From an uncultured Collinsella sp. (GTDB taxonomy: Bacteria; Actinomycetota; Coriobacteriia; Coriobacteriales; Coriobacteriaceae), in assembly GCA_900542905.1 (NCBI GenBank), contig UQPF01000002.1, forward strand, positions 1 through 64,000: 64,000 nt of DNA. Reading direction: 5' to 3'. Below, in pieces: positions 54,064 through 63,052 of the stretch. The notes beneath the pieces are model-generated. The model was given only the letters and a program-made list of their open reading frames with translations. It had not been told where the DNA came from and made no database searches. The translations under genes and the position numbers were made by a program. Numbering within the stretch: position 1 is the first letter of the stretch; every line of letters begins with the position of its first letter.

Positions 54064-54117
54064 TTGGGATTAGGCTAGGGGCAAGCCCTTAAAGGCTTGC
54101 CCCTAGCCTAATCCCAA
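54064..54117. repeat. Perfect 24-bp inverted repeat before the integrase
   Basis: The arm TTGGGATTAGGCTAGGGGCA at 54064-54083 continues for four more bases and pairs exactly with 54094-54117 around CTTAAA. It starts 12 bp upstream of the integrase start. An attenuator, an operator or a single-strand signal are all possible. Confidence 0.75.
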
Positions 54118-54141
54118 AAATCTACCCAAGCAAGAGTATCT

Positions 54142-54160
54142 GGGTAGAATTAGGGTAGAA
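54142..54160 (+). promoter_or_regulatory. Right tandem GGGTAGAA pair (likely integrase arm sites)
   Basis: GGGTAGAA is at 54142-54149 and 54153-54160, followed by AGTTTTT, in the same orientation as the left pair. A reversed relative, TCTACCC, lies at 54121. These flank the right attachment site. Confidence 0.6.
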
Positions 54161-54267
54161 AGTTTTTGAAGCCTATATCTCGCGATTCTTGAAATATGCC
54201 GTTTTACATGCGGTTATATGAAGTTGTATATAATTATAAAACACCAGCTCAAATAGAAATACAAGAC

Positions 54268-54313
54268 CTCCTAAAGCGGGTGTCGACGGTTCGAATCCGC
54301 CCGGGGGCACCAG
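54268..54313 (+). repeat. Right attachment site (46-bp direct repeat)
   Basis: An exact copy of tRNA-Arg bases from the anticodon loop through CCAG. The sequence before it does not continue the tRNA, so this is a partial tRNA scar and marks the right end of the element. Confidence 0.92.
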
Positions 54314-54640
54314 GGAATATGACGGCGTCGCGAGAGCGGCGCCGTTTCTGGTTTGTGGGAGCTGCCGGCGGATTCGGACCGTCGACATCCGCGTCACCAA
54401 TTTCCCTGCGGGGGGAGTTTTCGAATCCGCCCGGGGGCACCAGAGGAATATCGAGCCCGGTACCGCTATGGTGCCGGGCTCTTCTGGTCTAAGGGCAGGA
54501 TTCGGACCGTCGGCACCCGCGTCACTCATTTCCCCGCGGGGGAGTTTTCGAATCCGCCCGCGGGCACCAGAGATTGATCGAGCCCGGTACACCGCCACGG
54601 TGCCGGGCTCTTCTGGTTCATGCCATGTCAAAAACGAAGC
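54314..54640. repeat. Array of tRNA 3'-end fragments and terminators
   Basis: Past the element, the tRNA end TTCGAATCCGCCC-to-CCAG recurs at 54420-54443 and, with one change, at 54547-54570, spaced about 128 bp. Before each is a reversed piece resembling the complementary T arm, GGATTCGGACCGTCGACATC at 54371 and GGATTCGGACCGTCGGCAC at 54499. Hairpins GAGCCCGGTAC/GGTGCCGGGCTC followed by TTCT occur after the second and third copies. These look like remains of earlier insertions at the same tRNA. No gene is supported in 54053-54721. Confidence 0.7.
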
Positions 54641-54721
54641 GCCCGCTTGCTGGGGGAGCAAGCGGGCGCCTGTGAGCGAATATGTTTGCGGCGAGAGCCG
54701 TGATGAGCGGTGGGGTGGCGA

Positions 54722-56683
54722 CTAGTTGGTCGTACCGGAATCGTCACCCGTGCCCGAGCCAGAGCCCGAACCCGAGCCAGAAAGTGCGACCGTCAGCGTG
54801 ATCGTGCTGTCGGTGGACTGCTTGCCGGTGGGGGAGACGCCCGTAACGGTGGCATCCTCGTTACCGCTTACGGGATTGCCGTTCTGGTCACAGAAGCCAA
54901 TGTTATAGAAACCGGCGTTGTTGAGCGCGGTGACGGCGGCGGAAATGCTCTTGCCGTACAGGTTGCCCGGAACACTGGCCTTGCCGGACTTCTTGGCAAT
55001 GACGACGGTAATCGTGGCGCCGGGCTTCTGCTTACCGCTGGGGTTCCAGCTGATCACGGTGCCCTCGGTAACCGAGTCGTTCTCCTGGTAGCTCACGTCG
55101 ACGCCAAAGCCTGCCATATCGAGGGCGTTGCGCGCCTGGGCCTCGGTCATGTCGGTCAGATCGGGGACGGACGTGGTATCCGGGCCGCTCGAGACCTTGT
55201 ACGAGATGGTCGTGCCCTTCGCGACTTCCTTACCGGCTTCGGTGCCCTGCTCAAAGACCTGACCCTCATCGGCCTCGTTGGCCTGCTCGGAGGCGTTGCC
55301 CTTCAGGCCAACGCTTGCCAACGCGGCCTCGGCCTGGTCTTTGGTCAGGCCGACAAGCCGGGGAACCTCAACCTTCTCAGAGGGCTTGGGGCCCTTGGAG
55401 ATTACCAGGTTCACCTTGGTGCCCTTGGCTTTCTTGGTGTTGCCGTTGGGCGTCTGCTCGGCGACCTTGCCCTCGTCGACATCGTCGTTGTAGCTTTGGT
55501 CGACGGTGCCGACCTCGAGGCCGGCTTCCTTGATCAGCTCGACGGCAGTCTGCTGGTCCTTGCCCAGCACATCGGGCACGGTGACCTGCTCGCCGCCAAA
55601 GAGTCCTGTGGCAAAGGCCACCACGATGCCGATGACGGCAACGGCTGCCACCACGGCGGCGATGATCTTGTTCTTGTTGGATTTGGGCTCTTCGACCTCG
55701 TAGGAGCCGGTGGAGCCCGAAACCGAGCTACGGGCGGTATTCTGGCCGCTCACGCCCGAGACGGGACGCACCATGGCGCGCGTCTGATCGGAAAGCTCGC
55801 GAGTCTTGGTGGCGCCCAGTTCACCGGGGGCACCGATGATGCGCGTGGGCTCCGAGACGTTGACGGCACGGCCCGACAGGTAGCTGTTGAGCACCTGACG
55901 CAGCTCGTCGGCGGTCTGGAAGCGGTTTGCGGGGTCCTTCTCCATGCACTTGAGGATGATGCGCTCAAGGTCGGCGTCGACACCGGAGTTGATCTGGCTC
56001 GGCGGAATAGGCAGCTCGTTGACCTGCTTGAGTGCGACCGAGATAGCGTCGTCACCGTCAAAGGGAACGCGGCCGGTGGCGCATTCATACATCACGACGC
56101 CCAGCGAGTAGATATCCGAGGTGGGGCCGAGGTCCTGACCACGGGTCTGCTCGGGGCTGACGTAGTGGGCGGTTCCCAGCACGTTGTTGTCTTGCGTGAG
56201 GTGGCTGTTCTTGGCGCGCGCGATGCCAAAGTCCATTACCTTGATGTTGCCGTCGGGCAGCACCATGATGTTCTGCGGCTTAATGTCGCGGTGGATGATC
56301 TCGTGCTTGTGGGCGACCGAAAGCGCGGAGCTGATCTGCGAGCCGATCTGGGCGACCTTCTTGGGGTCGAGGGCGCCGTGGCTCTTGATGCCGCTCTTAA
56401 GGTCGGTGCCGCGCAGGTACTCCATGACGATGTAATAGGTGTCGCCGTCCTTGCCCCAATCGTAGACGCCCACGATATAGGGGGAGGAGAGACCGGCTGC
56501 TGCCTGGGCCTCCTGCTTAAAGCGTGCGGCGAAGGTTGCGTCGCCAGCATACTGCGGCAGCATGATCTTGACGGCAACCGTGCGGTCGAGGACCTGGTCC
56601 TGTGCACGGTAGACGGTCGCCATGCCGCCTGTTCCCACCTTATCCTTGAGGAGGTATCTTCCCCCGAGGACCCTCTGTTCCAT
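54722..56683 (-). CDS. pknB: PASTA-domain serine/threonine kinase (PknB/StkP-like)
   Basis: A 653-residue membrane kinase that senses cell-wall fragments and controls growth and division. The kinase domain (1-270) has GTGGMATVY, VAVKI, HRDIKPQN and DFGIA. A disordered linker precedes the membrane helix (IIAAVVAAVAVIGIVVAFA, about 350-370). Four PASTA repeats follow, starting at VTVPDVLGKD, VEVPRLVGL, TSVPDLTDM and ASVPGNLYGK. A Gly/Ser tail closes the protein. The ATG at 56683 has AGGAG upstream. It is the last gene of the minus-strand cluster, 132 bp after the SEDS-PBP gene. Confidence 0.96.
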   Translation of the reverse strand: MEQRVLGGRYLLKDKVGTGGMATVYRAQDQVLDRTVAVKIMLPQYAGDATFAARFKQEAQAAAGLSSPYIVGVYDWGKDGDTYYIVMEYLRGTDLKSGIKSHGALDPKKVAQIGSQISSALSVAHKHEIIHRDIKPQNIMVLPDGNIKVMDFGIARAKNSHLTQDNNVLGTAHYVSPEQTRGQDLGPTSDIYSLGVVMYECATGRVPFDGDDAISVALKQVNELPIPPSQINSGVDADLERIILKCMEKDPANRFQTADELRQVLNSYLSGRAVNVSEPTRIIGAPGELGATKTRELSDQTRAMVRPVSGVSGQNTARSSVSGSTGSYEVEEPKSNKNKIIAAVVAAVAVIGIVVAFATGLFGGEQVTVPDVLGKDQQTAVELIKEAGLEVGTVDQSYNDDVDEGKVAEQTPNGNTKKAKGTKVNLVISKGPKPSEKVEVPRLVGLTKDQAEAALASVGLKGNASEQANEADEGQVFEQGTEAGKEVAKGTTISYKVSSGPDTTSVPDLTDMTEAQARNALDMAGFGVDVSYQENDSVTEGTVISWNPSGKQKPGATITVVIAKKSGKASVPGNLYGKSISAAVTALNNAGFYNIGFCDQNGNPVSGNEDATVTGVSPTGKQSTDSTITLTVALSGSGSGSGSGTGDDSGTTN

Positions 56684-56815
56684 TCCTGCTCCTAACATAA
56701 CTATTCGCTCAACGATGTGTGTAGTACCTACGATGTGGCCGCTGGGGCCGTGTGGCGCGTTGCCGCTAGCTCTTCGGCCGCGGCGCGCCTCTGGTGTCCG
56801 ATTCGATCATGGGCA

Positions 56816-59686
56816 TCACGCTCCCTGTGCGGCAAGCGCCGCGGTCAGGACGATACCGGCGATCTTGGCGGCCTTGATGTCATGCTTGTCGAAATCCTCC
56901 AAGGCCACCGAGATGGCGACCGTGGGTGAATCGTAAGGTGCAAAGCCAACAAACATCGAGTTGACGTTGGTGCCGCCGATCTCGGCCGAGCCGGTCTTGC
57001 CGGCGACTTTGACGCCGGGGATCTGGGCATCGGTGCCGGTGCCGGACTGGACGACGGCAAGCATGGCCTGCTTGACCTGGTCGGCCGTGGCGGAGCTGAT
57101 GGCCTGACCCAGCGAGCGGGACTGCGTGGTCTTGACCACGGTTCCGTCCGGGGCGAGTACCTGGGCTACAAAGTACGGGTCCATGACCACGCCGCTGTTA
57201 GCGATGGCGGCGGCAATCACGGCGTTTTGCATGACGGTGGTCTGCGGGCCGGGCGTGTGGTCCATGCCGACAGGCTGGCCGGCGCCGGCCCAGGCGGTCT
57301 CCCACTCGGTCATGAGCGACGGGTCGGCCATGATGGAGGCCGCGGAGGTCAGGTCCTGGCCGAGCTTTTGGCCGTAGCCAAAGGCGTTGGCAAACTGCAC
57401 GAGCGTGTTTGCGCCAACTTCGTTTGCCACCTGGCCAAAGACGACGTTGGAGGACACGGCAAAGGCCTGCTGCAGGCTGATGGTGCCGTAGCTCTCGTTG
57501 GCATAGTTGGTGACCGGTGCGTTGCCGATGTTCATGGAGCCGGGCGCCTGGTAGGTGCTGGTAAGGCTGGCGGTGCCGGTCTCGAGTGCCGCGGAAAGCG
57601 TAACGACCTTAAACGTTGAGCCCGGCGTGTACAGCGCGTCCATGGCGCGATTGTACATGGAGCCGTCCTCGCCGCCGCCCGTCTGCAGCAGGGCATCGAT
57701 GTTGGTGTTGTCGTAGGTGGGCGAGCTGGCACATGCGAGCACCGCGCCGGTACGCGGGTCGATGACCACTACAGCGCCCTTAAAGCCCTTGAGCGCCTGC
57801 TCAGCAGCCGTCTGGATGCGCGAGTCGATGGTGAGCTTGGCGGTGTTGCCCGGCTGGGTCTGGCCCGCGAGCGACGCGATGGCGTTGTTCCAGCTGGAGT
57901 AGTCCTTAGAACCGGTGAGCGTGTCGTTCATGACGCTCTCGATGGCGGTGGTGCCATACTGCTGGCTCACGTAGCCAACCACGTGCGCTGCCAGGTTGCC
58001 GTTGGGATAGGAGCGTACGTAGGTGCCGTCCTCCTGCTGCAGCGACTCGGCCAGCGTCACGCCGTCGGACGTGATGATGGAGCCGCGCTGGATGTACTTG
58101 GAGCGGGCGATGGTGTGGTTGTTGGTCGGCATGTCCTGATAGTCTTTGGCCTTAATGACCTGGACATAGGTGAGGTTGCCGATAAGGATGGCGAACAGCG
58201 CCGTAAAGGCGAGCACCGCGCGGGTTAGACGGTTGGCGAGCGCAACGCGGCCGAGCACACCGGATTCAGGCGTGTCGAGCAGGCGACGGCGCATGCGCGA
58301 GCCGACGGAATGGCTGCCGCTGCCGTAGGAAGACGAGGCGGCAAAGCGCGTGCCCGTCGGGGCGGCGGCAGATGCGACCTGATCGTCGGTGATGGCGGCC
58401 ATGGTGCCGGTGCCGGTAAGCTCGGCCTCGCGTCCGGTCGCCTCGTCACCGGCGCGCAGCAGGAGTGCGACGATGATAAAGCTCGCCAGCAGAGAGGAGC
58501 CGCCCTGGCTCATAAAGGGCAGGGTGACGCCGGTTAGCGGGATCAGGCGGGTTACGCCGCCAACGATCAAGAAGGCCTGGAAGCTGATGGCGGCCGTAAG
58601 ACCCGTGGCGCTAAAGGCAGCGAGGTCGGATTTAGCGCGGGCAGCCGTGGTCAGGCCGCGAACGGCAAAGAGCATAAACAGGATGAGCACGGCGCCGCCG
58701 CCCAAAAGGCCCATCTCCTCGCCGATAGCCGAGAAGATAAAGTCGGACTCGACGACAGGGATGTTGTTGGCCATGCCGTTGCCGATGCCAACACCGACCA
58801 GGCCGCCATCGGCAAGCGAGAAGAGCGACTGGACGATCTGGTAGCCCTGGCCCTGGGCGTCCTTAAACGGATCGACCCAAACCTGGAAACGCACCTGAAC
58901 GTGCGATAGGAACTTGTAGGCGCCCACGGCTCCGATGGCTAAGAGCGCAAGGCCGATAACGACATACGAAAAGCGCCCCGTGGCAACGTAGAGCATCAGC
59001 AAGAAGATGGTGTAGAACAGCACGGCCGAACCCAGATCGCGTTCGAAGACGACGACGAGCAGGCACACACCCCACACGGCAAACAGCGGCAGCAGCAGTC
59101 GCAGGCGAGGGATCTTAAAGCCCAGGATCTTGCGGTTAGAGATGGAGAGCAGTTCGCGGTTCTCGGCCAGGTACCCGGCCAGGAACAGCACGATAAAGAC
59201 CTTGGCGAACTCGCCGGGCTGGATGGTAAAGCCCGCGATGCGAATCCAGAGCTTGGAGCCCGAGATCGTGGTGCCGATAAAGATGGGCAGCATCAGCAGG
59301 ATGATGCCGATAATGCCAAAGGTGTACTTGTAGCGCATGACCACGTCGAGGTTTTTGACCAGTGCGAGCGTTCCCACCATCAGGGCCACCGAGACAAACA
59401 GGATGATGAGCTGTGAGATGGCGAGAGCGGGGGCGAGACGCGTCACGAACGTGATGCCGATGCCCGAAAGCACAAAGACAATGGGCAGGATGGCGGGGTC
59501 GGCACCGGGCGCCAAGATGCGCACGGCAATGTGGGCCGCGGCAAAGGCGGCAAAGAGGCCGATCGGTACGGCGAGCGTCTCAAAGGAGATGGCAGCGCCC
59601 GCGGTGAGGACGTACATCGCATACAGCAGGATGACGGGGAACGCCGAGGCGATGAGCAAGAGCAGCTCGGTGTTGCGGCGACTCAT
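56816..59686 (-). CDS. Fused SEDS glycosyltransferase and penicillin-binding protein
   Basis: A 956-residue single chain joining RodA/FtsW and a class B PBP, which are normally separate partners in peptidoglycan synthesis. Residues 1 to about 430 have about ten membrane helices with SEDS motifs (GSKLWIRIAGFTIQPGEFAK, FERDLGSAVLFY, SDFIFSAIGEEMGLLGG). After a linker, a further membrane helix (about 500-520) leads to the PBP part: SxxK in TPGSTFKVV, SxN in VSSNVVFGQ and KTG in VAGKTGSAEIGG. All three catalytic motifs are intact. The ATG at 59686 has AAAGGGAG upstream. No stop or frameshift is seen between the halves, so the fusion is real in this sequence. Confidence 0.93.
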   Translation of the reverse strand: MSRRNTELLLLIASAFPVILLYAMYVLTAGAAISFETLAVPIGLFAAFAAAHIAVRILAPGADPAILPIVFVLSGIGITFVTRLAPALAISQLIILFVSVALMVGTLALVKNLDVVMRYKYTFGIIGIILLMLPIFIGTTISGSKLWIRIAGFTIQPGEFAKVFIVLFLAGYLAENRELLSISNRKILGFKIPRLRLLLPLFAVWGVCLLVVVFERDLGSAVLFYTIFLLMLYVATGRFSYVVIGLALLAIGAVGAYKFLSHVQVRFQVWVDPFKDAQGQGYQIVQSLFSLADGGLVGVGIGNGMANNIPVVESDFIFSAIGEEMGLLGGGAVLILFMLFAVRGLTTAARAKSDLAAFSATGLTAAISFQAFLIVGGVTRLIPLTGVTLPFMSQGGSSLLASFIIVALLLRAGDEATGREAELTGTGTMAAITDDQVASAAAPTGTRFAASSSYGSGSHSVGSRMRRRLLDTPESGVLGRVALANRLTRAVLAFTALFAILIGNLTYVQVIKAKDYQDMPTNNHTIARSKYIQRGSIITSDGVTLAESLQQEDGTYVRSYPNGNLAAHVVGYVSQQYGTTAIESVMNDTLTGSKDYSSWNNAIASLAGQTQPGNTAKLTIDSRIQTAAEQALKGFKGAVVVIDPRTGAVLACASSPTYDNTNIDALLQTGGGEDGSMYNRAMDALYTPGSTFKVVTLSAALETGTASLTSTYQAPGSMNIGNAPVTNYANESYGTISLQQAFAVSSNVVFGQVANEVGANTLVQFANAFGYGQKLGQDLTSAASIMADPSLMTEWETAWAGAGQPVGMDHTPGPQTTVMQNAVIAAAIANSGVVMDPYFVAQVLAPDGTVVKTTQSRSLGQAISSATADQVKQAMLAVVQSGTGTDAQIPGVKVAGKTGSAEIGGTNVNSMFVGFAPYDSPTVAISVALEDFDKHDIKAAKIAGIVLTAALAAQGA

Positions 59687-59702
59687 AAGCGGCACTCCCT
59701 TT

Positions 59703-61619
59703 CTAATTCTTATCGGAGGCTTCGGCCTCGGCGGACTGTTCGGCGGTTTTCTCGGAATCTGATTCGGAGGTCGATCCCTGATTGGTGTTGTCGCGAATCG
59801 TTTGCGCGTCGATCACCTGGCGGGTCTGCTCCTCGTCGATCTGGTGGCGGTACTTGGATATCGTGTCCTGCGCATCGTCGACACTTGTTTGCGGAATACC
59901 CGCCTTGAGGCGGTTTTGCGTGTCTTCGGGCAGGTCGGATAGCTTGATGCTGGTTTCGCTTTCGAGCCAGTGGAGCTTGAGTCCGAGCGGCTTGCCGGGC
60001 AGGCCGCGCCAGACGGCGACATTGCCCTGGTAGGTACCCAGGTAGTACGAGCCGGTGACACCCGTGTAGGCCCAGATGCCAGCTGCCAGCACAAAGACGA
60101 GGGCCAGGATGGCGGCGATAGTAATGTTGCGGCGACGCACGCGCTGCGCCTCGCGCATAACGCCATCGTCAACCAGGTCAACGACTACTACGGTCACGTT
60201 GTCGTGGCCGCCGGCGGCAAGCGCCGCGTCCACTAGGTTGTCGACGCAGATTTGCGCGGTTGAGGACTGCGTGGCGATGTTCTCGATATCGCTATCGGGA
60301 ATCATGCTCGAAAGTCCGTCGGAGCACAGGATCAGGCGGTCGCCTTCCTCGATATGCAGAGTGAAGTGGTCGGCATACATGGCGGGGTCCGAGCCCAGCG
60401 CGCGGGTGATGACCGAACGGTTGGGGTGGACGCGAGCCTCGTCTGCCGTGATCTCGCCGGCGTCCACAAGCTCCTCCACGTAGGAGTGGTCGCGGGTCAC
60501 GCGGATGAGCGTGCCCTCGTGGAGCAGGTAGGCGCGAGAGTCACCCACGTGGGCGATGGCGAGCGTGTCGTTTTCGATATAGGCGCAAGTGGCTGTGCAG
60601 CCCATGCCGGGCTTGCCCAGGCCATTCAGGGCCGCCTCGATTACGGCGGCGTTGGCTGCCTCGACGGCTGCGGCCAGGCGTGCTGCGTCGGCGGACTGTG
60701 GGGCCGTCTTGGCAATAGTCTCGACGGCGATGGAAGAGGCTACCTCGCCGGCGGCGTGACCGCCCATGCCGTCGCATACGCAAAAGAGCGGCGACTGCAC
60801 TAGGTAGGAATCCTCATTGTGCGGGCGCACGCAGCCAACGTCGGAGCGGGCGCCCCACATGAGTTGCGTGGTGGTGCCGGCATCATAGGTCGAGTCGGTC
60901 TCGATGCGTTCCTCGGTCAGGGGCTCAAAGCTCATGGTCGACCCGGGGTCTTTGAGCTTGGCCTCAACGGCGGCAACGTCGATCTCTGCTGTGTCACCGG
61001 GAGAGACGGTGTCGGTCTCGGCGTTTGATTCGGAATCGCCGGTGTCCGGGGAGCCGGGCTCCTCGGACACGCGGGCGGTCGACTCGTCGTCTTGCGGGCT
61101 GACGTCTATAGGCTCGGGCGTCGCAAAGTGCGACGGCGCGGGCGTGCTTTGCGACTGGGCGGCGGGCTCGGCCACGGCATCGGACTCGTTTGCGGGCGCA
61201 GGCTGCGGGGTCTTGGGTGCAGGGCCGTCCTCGGGGGATGGCCCTGCCTCGGGCGCAACCTCGGATGCCGGGGCTATGGGAAACGCCGGCGCGGCGGGCT
61301 CGGGTGCTGCAAACACCGCAGCGCTCTCGTTGATTGCCGCGGCGACGGGTTCTGCAAAGTGAGCCGGCGCCGGGGTTGCTTCGGGCGCTGTGGGCTGTTC
61401 CGCAGCATGTGCGCCGATGGGCGCTGCTGCGGCATCCTCCTCGCCCTCGTTATCGGCGAGATCCGAAATATCATGCGTTACATGCGAAAGAGGCAGGGAG
61501 AACACGGTGTCCTCGGGCTCCACGGGTGTGGAGTCCGCCGGAGCGGCGTGGGCCGGTGCAGCTACGGCGGCAGCCGGTGCCTCGGTCATGGTTGCGGACT
61601 TGTTCTCCTCGTCGATCAT
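59703..61619 (-). CDS. PP2C-type protein phosphatase with long N-terminal extension
   Basis: A 638-residue PstP/Stp1-like phosphatase that would oppose the PASTA kinase. Residues 1 to about 250 are Pro/Ala/Glu-rich and disordered. The PP2C catalytic domain (about 255-495) has SDVGCVRPHNEDSY, CDGMGGHAAGEVAS, VGDSRAYLL and GGHDNVTVVVVD, with the metal-binding Asp residues. One membrane helix follows (ITIAAILALVFVLAAGIWAY) and then an outer domain of about 120 residues. The ATG at 61619 overlaps the fhaB stop. The long N-terminal extension is not usual in the family. Confidence 0.92.
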   Translation of the reverse strand: MIDEENKSATMTEAPAAAVAAPAHAAPADSTPVEPEDTVFSLPLSHVTHDISDLADNEGEEDAAAAPIGAHAAEQPTAPEATPAPAHFAEPVAAAINESAAVFAAPEPAAPAFPIAPASEVAPEAGPSPEDGPAPKTPQPAPANESDAVAEPAAQSQSTPAPSHFATPEPIDVSPQDDESTARVSEEPGSPDTGDSESNAETDTVSPGDTAEIDVAAVEAKLKDPGSTMSFEPLTEERIETDSTYDAGTTTQLMWGARSDVGCVRPHNEDSYLVQSPLFCVCDGMGGHAAGEVASSIAVETIAKTAPQSADAARLAAAVEAANAAVIEAALNGLGKPGMGCTATCAYIENDTLAIAHVGDSRAYLLHEGTLIRVTRDHSYVEELVDAGEITADEARVHPNRSVITRALGSDPAMYADHFTLHIEEGDRLILCSDGLSSMIPDSDIENIATQSSTAQICVDNLVDAALAAGGHDNVTVVVVDLVDDGVMREAQRVRRRNITIAAILALVFVLAAGIWAYTGVTGSYYLGTYQGNVAVWRGLPGKPLGLKLHWLESETSIKLSDLPEDTQNRLKAGIPQTSVDDAQDTISKYRHQIDEEQTRQVIDAQTIRDNTNQGSTSESDSEKTAEQSAEAEASDKN

Positions 61620-62032
61620 CGACGGTTCACCTTCATGACCACGTCGCCAATCTGGACTTCGTCGCCCTCACGCAGCGTCGCGGGCTCCACGAGCTGGCGG
61701 CCGTTGACGAGCGTGCCGTTAAGCGAGTTGAGGTCCTCGATGATGAGCGCCGGGCCCTGCAGCGAAAAGCGCGCATGCGAGGCCGAGACAAACGGCTCGT
61801 TGATGCAGATGTCCGAAGACGGCGAGCGGCCGACGATGACGGGGCCGAGCATGTCTACGTGGATGCCGCGGATGCCGCGCGGACCCTTGTCCACATCGAT
61901 CGTCCAAATGGCCGAGTCGCGGCGCTGTCCGCGCACAAGTCCCACGCCGGTCTTCATGACGGCGAACAGGAAGATATAGAGCAGGGCGACCAGGACGATG
62001 CGGCCTGCAAAAAGGACGATATCGATGTTCAT
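61616..62032 (-). CDS. fhaB: FHA-domain membrane protein FhaB-like
   Basis: A 138-residue protein with an N-terminal membrane helix (IVLFAGRIVLVALLYIFLFA) and a C-terminal FHA domain that reads phosphothreonine: GPVIVGRSPSSDICI, FVSASHARF, IEDLNSLNGTLVNG. FHA proteins of this operon type link the kinase to cell-wall enzymes. The gene follows fhaA by six bases and overlaps the phosphatase start. All the FHA signature residues (Gly-Arg, Ser-His, Asn-Gly) are present. Confidence 0.93.
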   Translation of the reverse strand: MNIDIVLFAGRIVLVALLYIFLFAVMKTGVGLVRGQRRDSAIWTIDVDKGPRGIRGIHVDMLGPVIVGRSPSSDICINEPFVSASHARFSLQGPALIIEDLNSLNGTLVNGRQLVEPATLREGDEVQIGDVVMKVNRR

Positions 62033-62038
62033 AAGAGA

Positions 62039-63052
62039 CTATCCCCTAAATTCAAAGGTGCTCAGGCCAAACGTCAGCAGATCGCCGTTGCGCAGCGGGC
62101 AGCGCGTAATGCGGCGGTTGTTGACGAGCGTGCCGTTGGTGGAATTGAGGTCCTCGATCGACCAATCCGAGCCCGTAAAGGTGAGCTGGGCGTGGCGGCG
62201 CGACACGTTGGGGTCGCGCAGGGCAATGTCGGAAACTGAGCGCTCGCGACCGATGGTCACCTGTGCGGAGGTGATGCTATGGCTCTCGCCGCTCACGACG
62301 TCGACGAGCTGGGCGAGCGGGCGCTGCGGGGCGCGAGTGCTCGCCATGTTGGAGGCGATGCCGGCTGCGGCGCCTAGGCCCACGGCGGCACCGGTCGCGG
62401 CGGCTCCGCCCATGCCGGCAAGCGCGTCGCGCGAGACGGTCTGAGGCACCGGGATGGGTGCGGCGGCGGGGTCGGGGACGCTAGGCGCGAAGGGGTCTGC
62501 CGCGGCAAGCGGGTCGGGAGCGGCGGCGCGAGGCGTCGGCTGCTGCTGGGGCATGGCGGCGGGGCGCTGCTGCTGCGGGGCAGCAAACTGCTGCTGGCCG
62601 GCGCGCGGGGCGCTGGCGGCACGGCTTGCCGCGGAGTTGTTCTGGCCCAGGCCGTTTTGATAGGCGCGCTCTTCTTCGTACAGGCGGCCGAGCGTGGGGG
62701 CATCGACGTTCTCGGCAAAGACCGAGAACTTGCCGGCGCGCAGCTGCGGATCGATCATAAAGCGCACGAGGGGCTCGCCGACAAAGACATAGCGGCGCTT
62801 TTCGGCCTGCGCCTTCACAAACTCGCGGACCTCGCGCGAAAGCTCGGGGTAGAACGGGGCGAGCATGGGATCGTCGTCGGCGGCGATCAGGATGGTATAG
62901 AGTGCCGGCGCCGTGTTGACGCCGTTGATCACCAGAGTCTGATCCTCCATGTCGCGAGCGGCCTGCTTGGCAAGCTTCTTAAAGGAGAACGGGGCACGGG
63001 TGGCACCGAAGATGCCGGCCACGTGGTCCTCGAAGATGTTCAGGAAGTTCAC
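62039..63052 (-). CDS. fhaA: FhaA-like protein (DUF3662 + FHA)
   Basis: A 337-residue protein. The N-terminal DUF3662 domain (1-120) starts MNFLNIFEDHVAGIFG and includes VFVGEPLVRFMID. A Gln/Pro/Ala-rich linker of about 100 residues follows, then the FHA domain (VTIGRERSVSDIAL, VSRRHAQL, IEDLNSTNGTLVNNRRI). FhaA in actinobacteria binds phosphorylated proteins at the septum and pole. The start is a GTG at 63052 that overlaps the stop of the upstream gene (GTGA). It is the canonical head of the fhaA-fhaB-phosphatase-rodA/pbpA-pknB cluster. Confidence 0.93.
   Translation of the reverse strand: MNFLNIFEDHVAGIFGATRAPFSFKKLAKQAARDMEDQTLVINGVNTAPALYTILIAADDDPMLAPFYPELSREVREFVKAQAEKRRYVFVGEPLVRFMIDPQLRAGKFSVFAENVDAPTLGRLYEEERAYQNGLGQNNSAASRAASAPRAGQQQFAAPQQQRPAAMPQQQPTPRAAAPDPLAAADPFAPSVPDPAAAPIPVPQTVSRDALAGMGGAAATGAAVGLGAAAGIASNMASTRAPQRPLAQLVDVVSGESHSITSAQVTIGRERSVSDIALRDPNVSRRHAQLTFTGSDWSIEDLNSTNGTLVNNRRITRCPLRNGDLLTFGLSTFEFRG

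Larger units (their letters stand above)
41845..54313. mobile_element. Integrative mobilizable element in tRNA-Arg
   Basis: A unit of about 12.5 kb bounded by 46-bp direct repeats. It holds, left to right, terminal repeats, two leader hairpins, a restriction-methyltransferase and DUF262 nuclease pair, a noncoding stretch, relaxase, coupling protein, MobC, a DnaB-like ATPase and a small DNA-binding protein, an unknown gene and the integrase. It has a relaxase and a VirD4-like protein but no VirB-type transfer channel, so it should be mobilized by a helper rather than self-transmissible. Integrase arm-type GGGTAGAA repeats are found near both ends. The boundaries are direct observation; mobility is inferred. 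Confidence 0.9.

Noticed and set aside
54173..54661. A 162-codon minus-strand reading frame with the peptide VPPGGFEPSTPALGG
   Set aside because: It is a translation of antisense tRNA fragments and terminators. This peptide type is a well-known artefact of tRNA 3' ends.
54710..56695. A 661-codon plus-strand frame opposite the kinase gene
   Set aside because: Exact shadow of the PASTA kinase, whose motifs are unmistakable.
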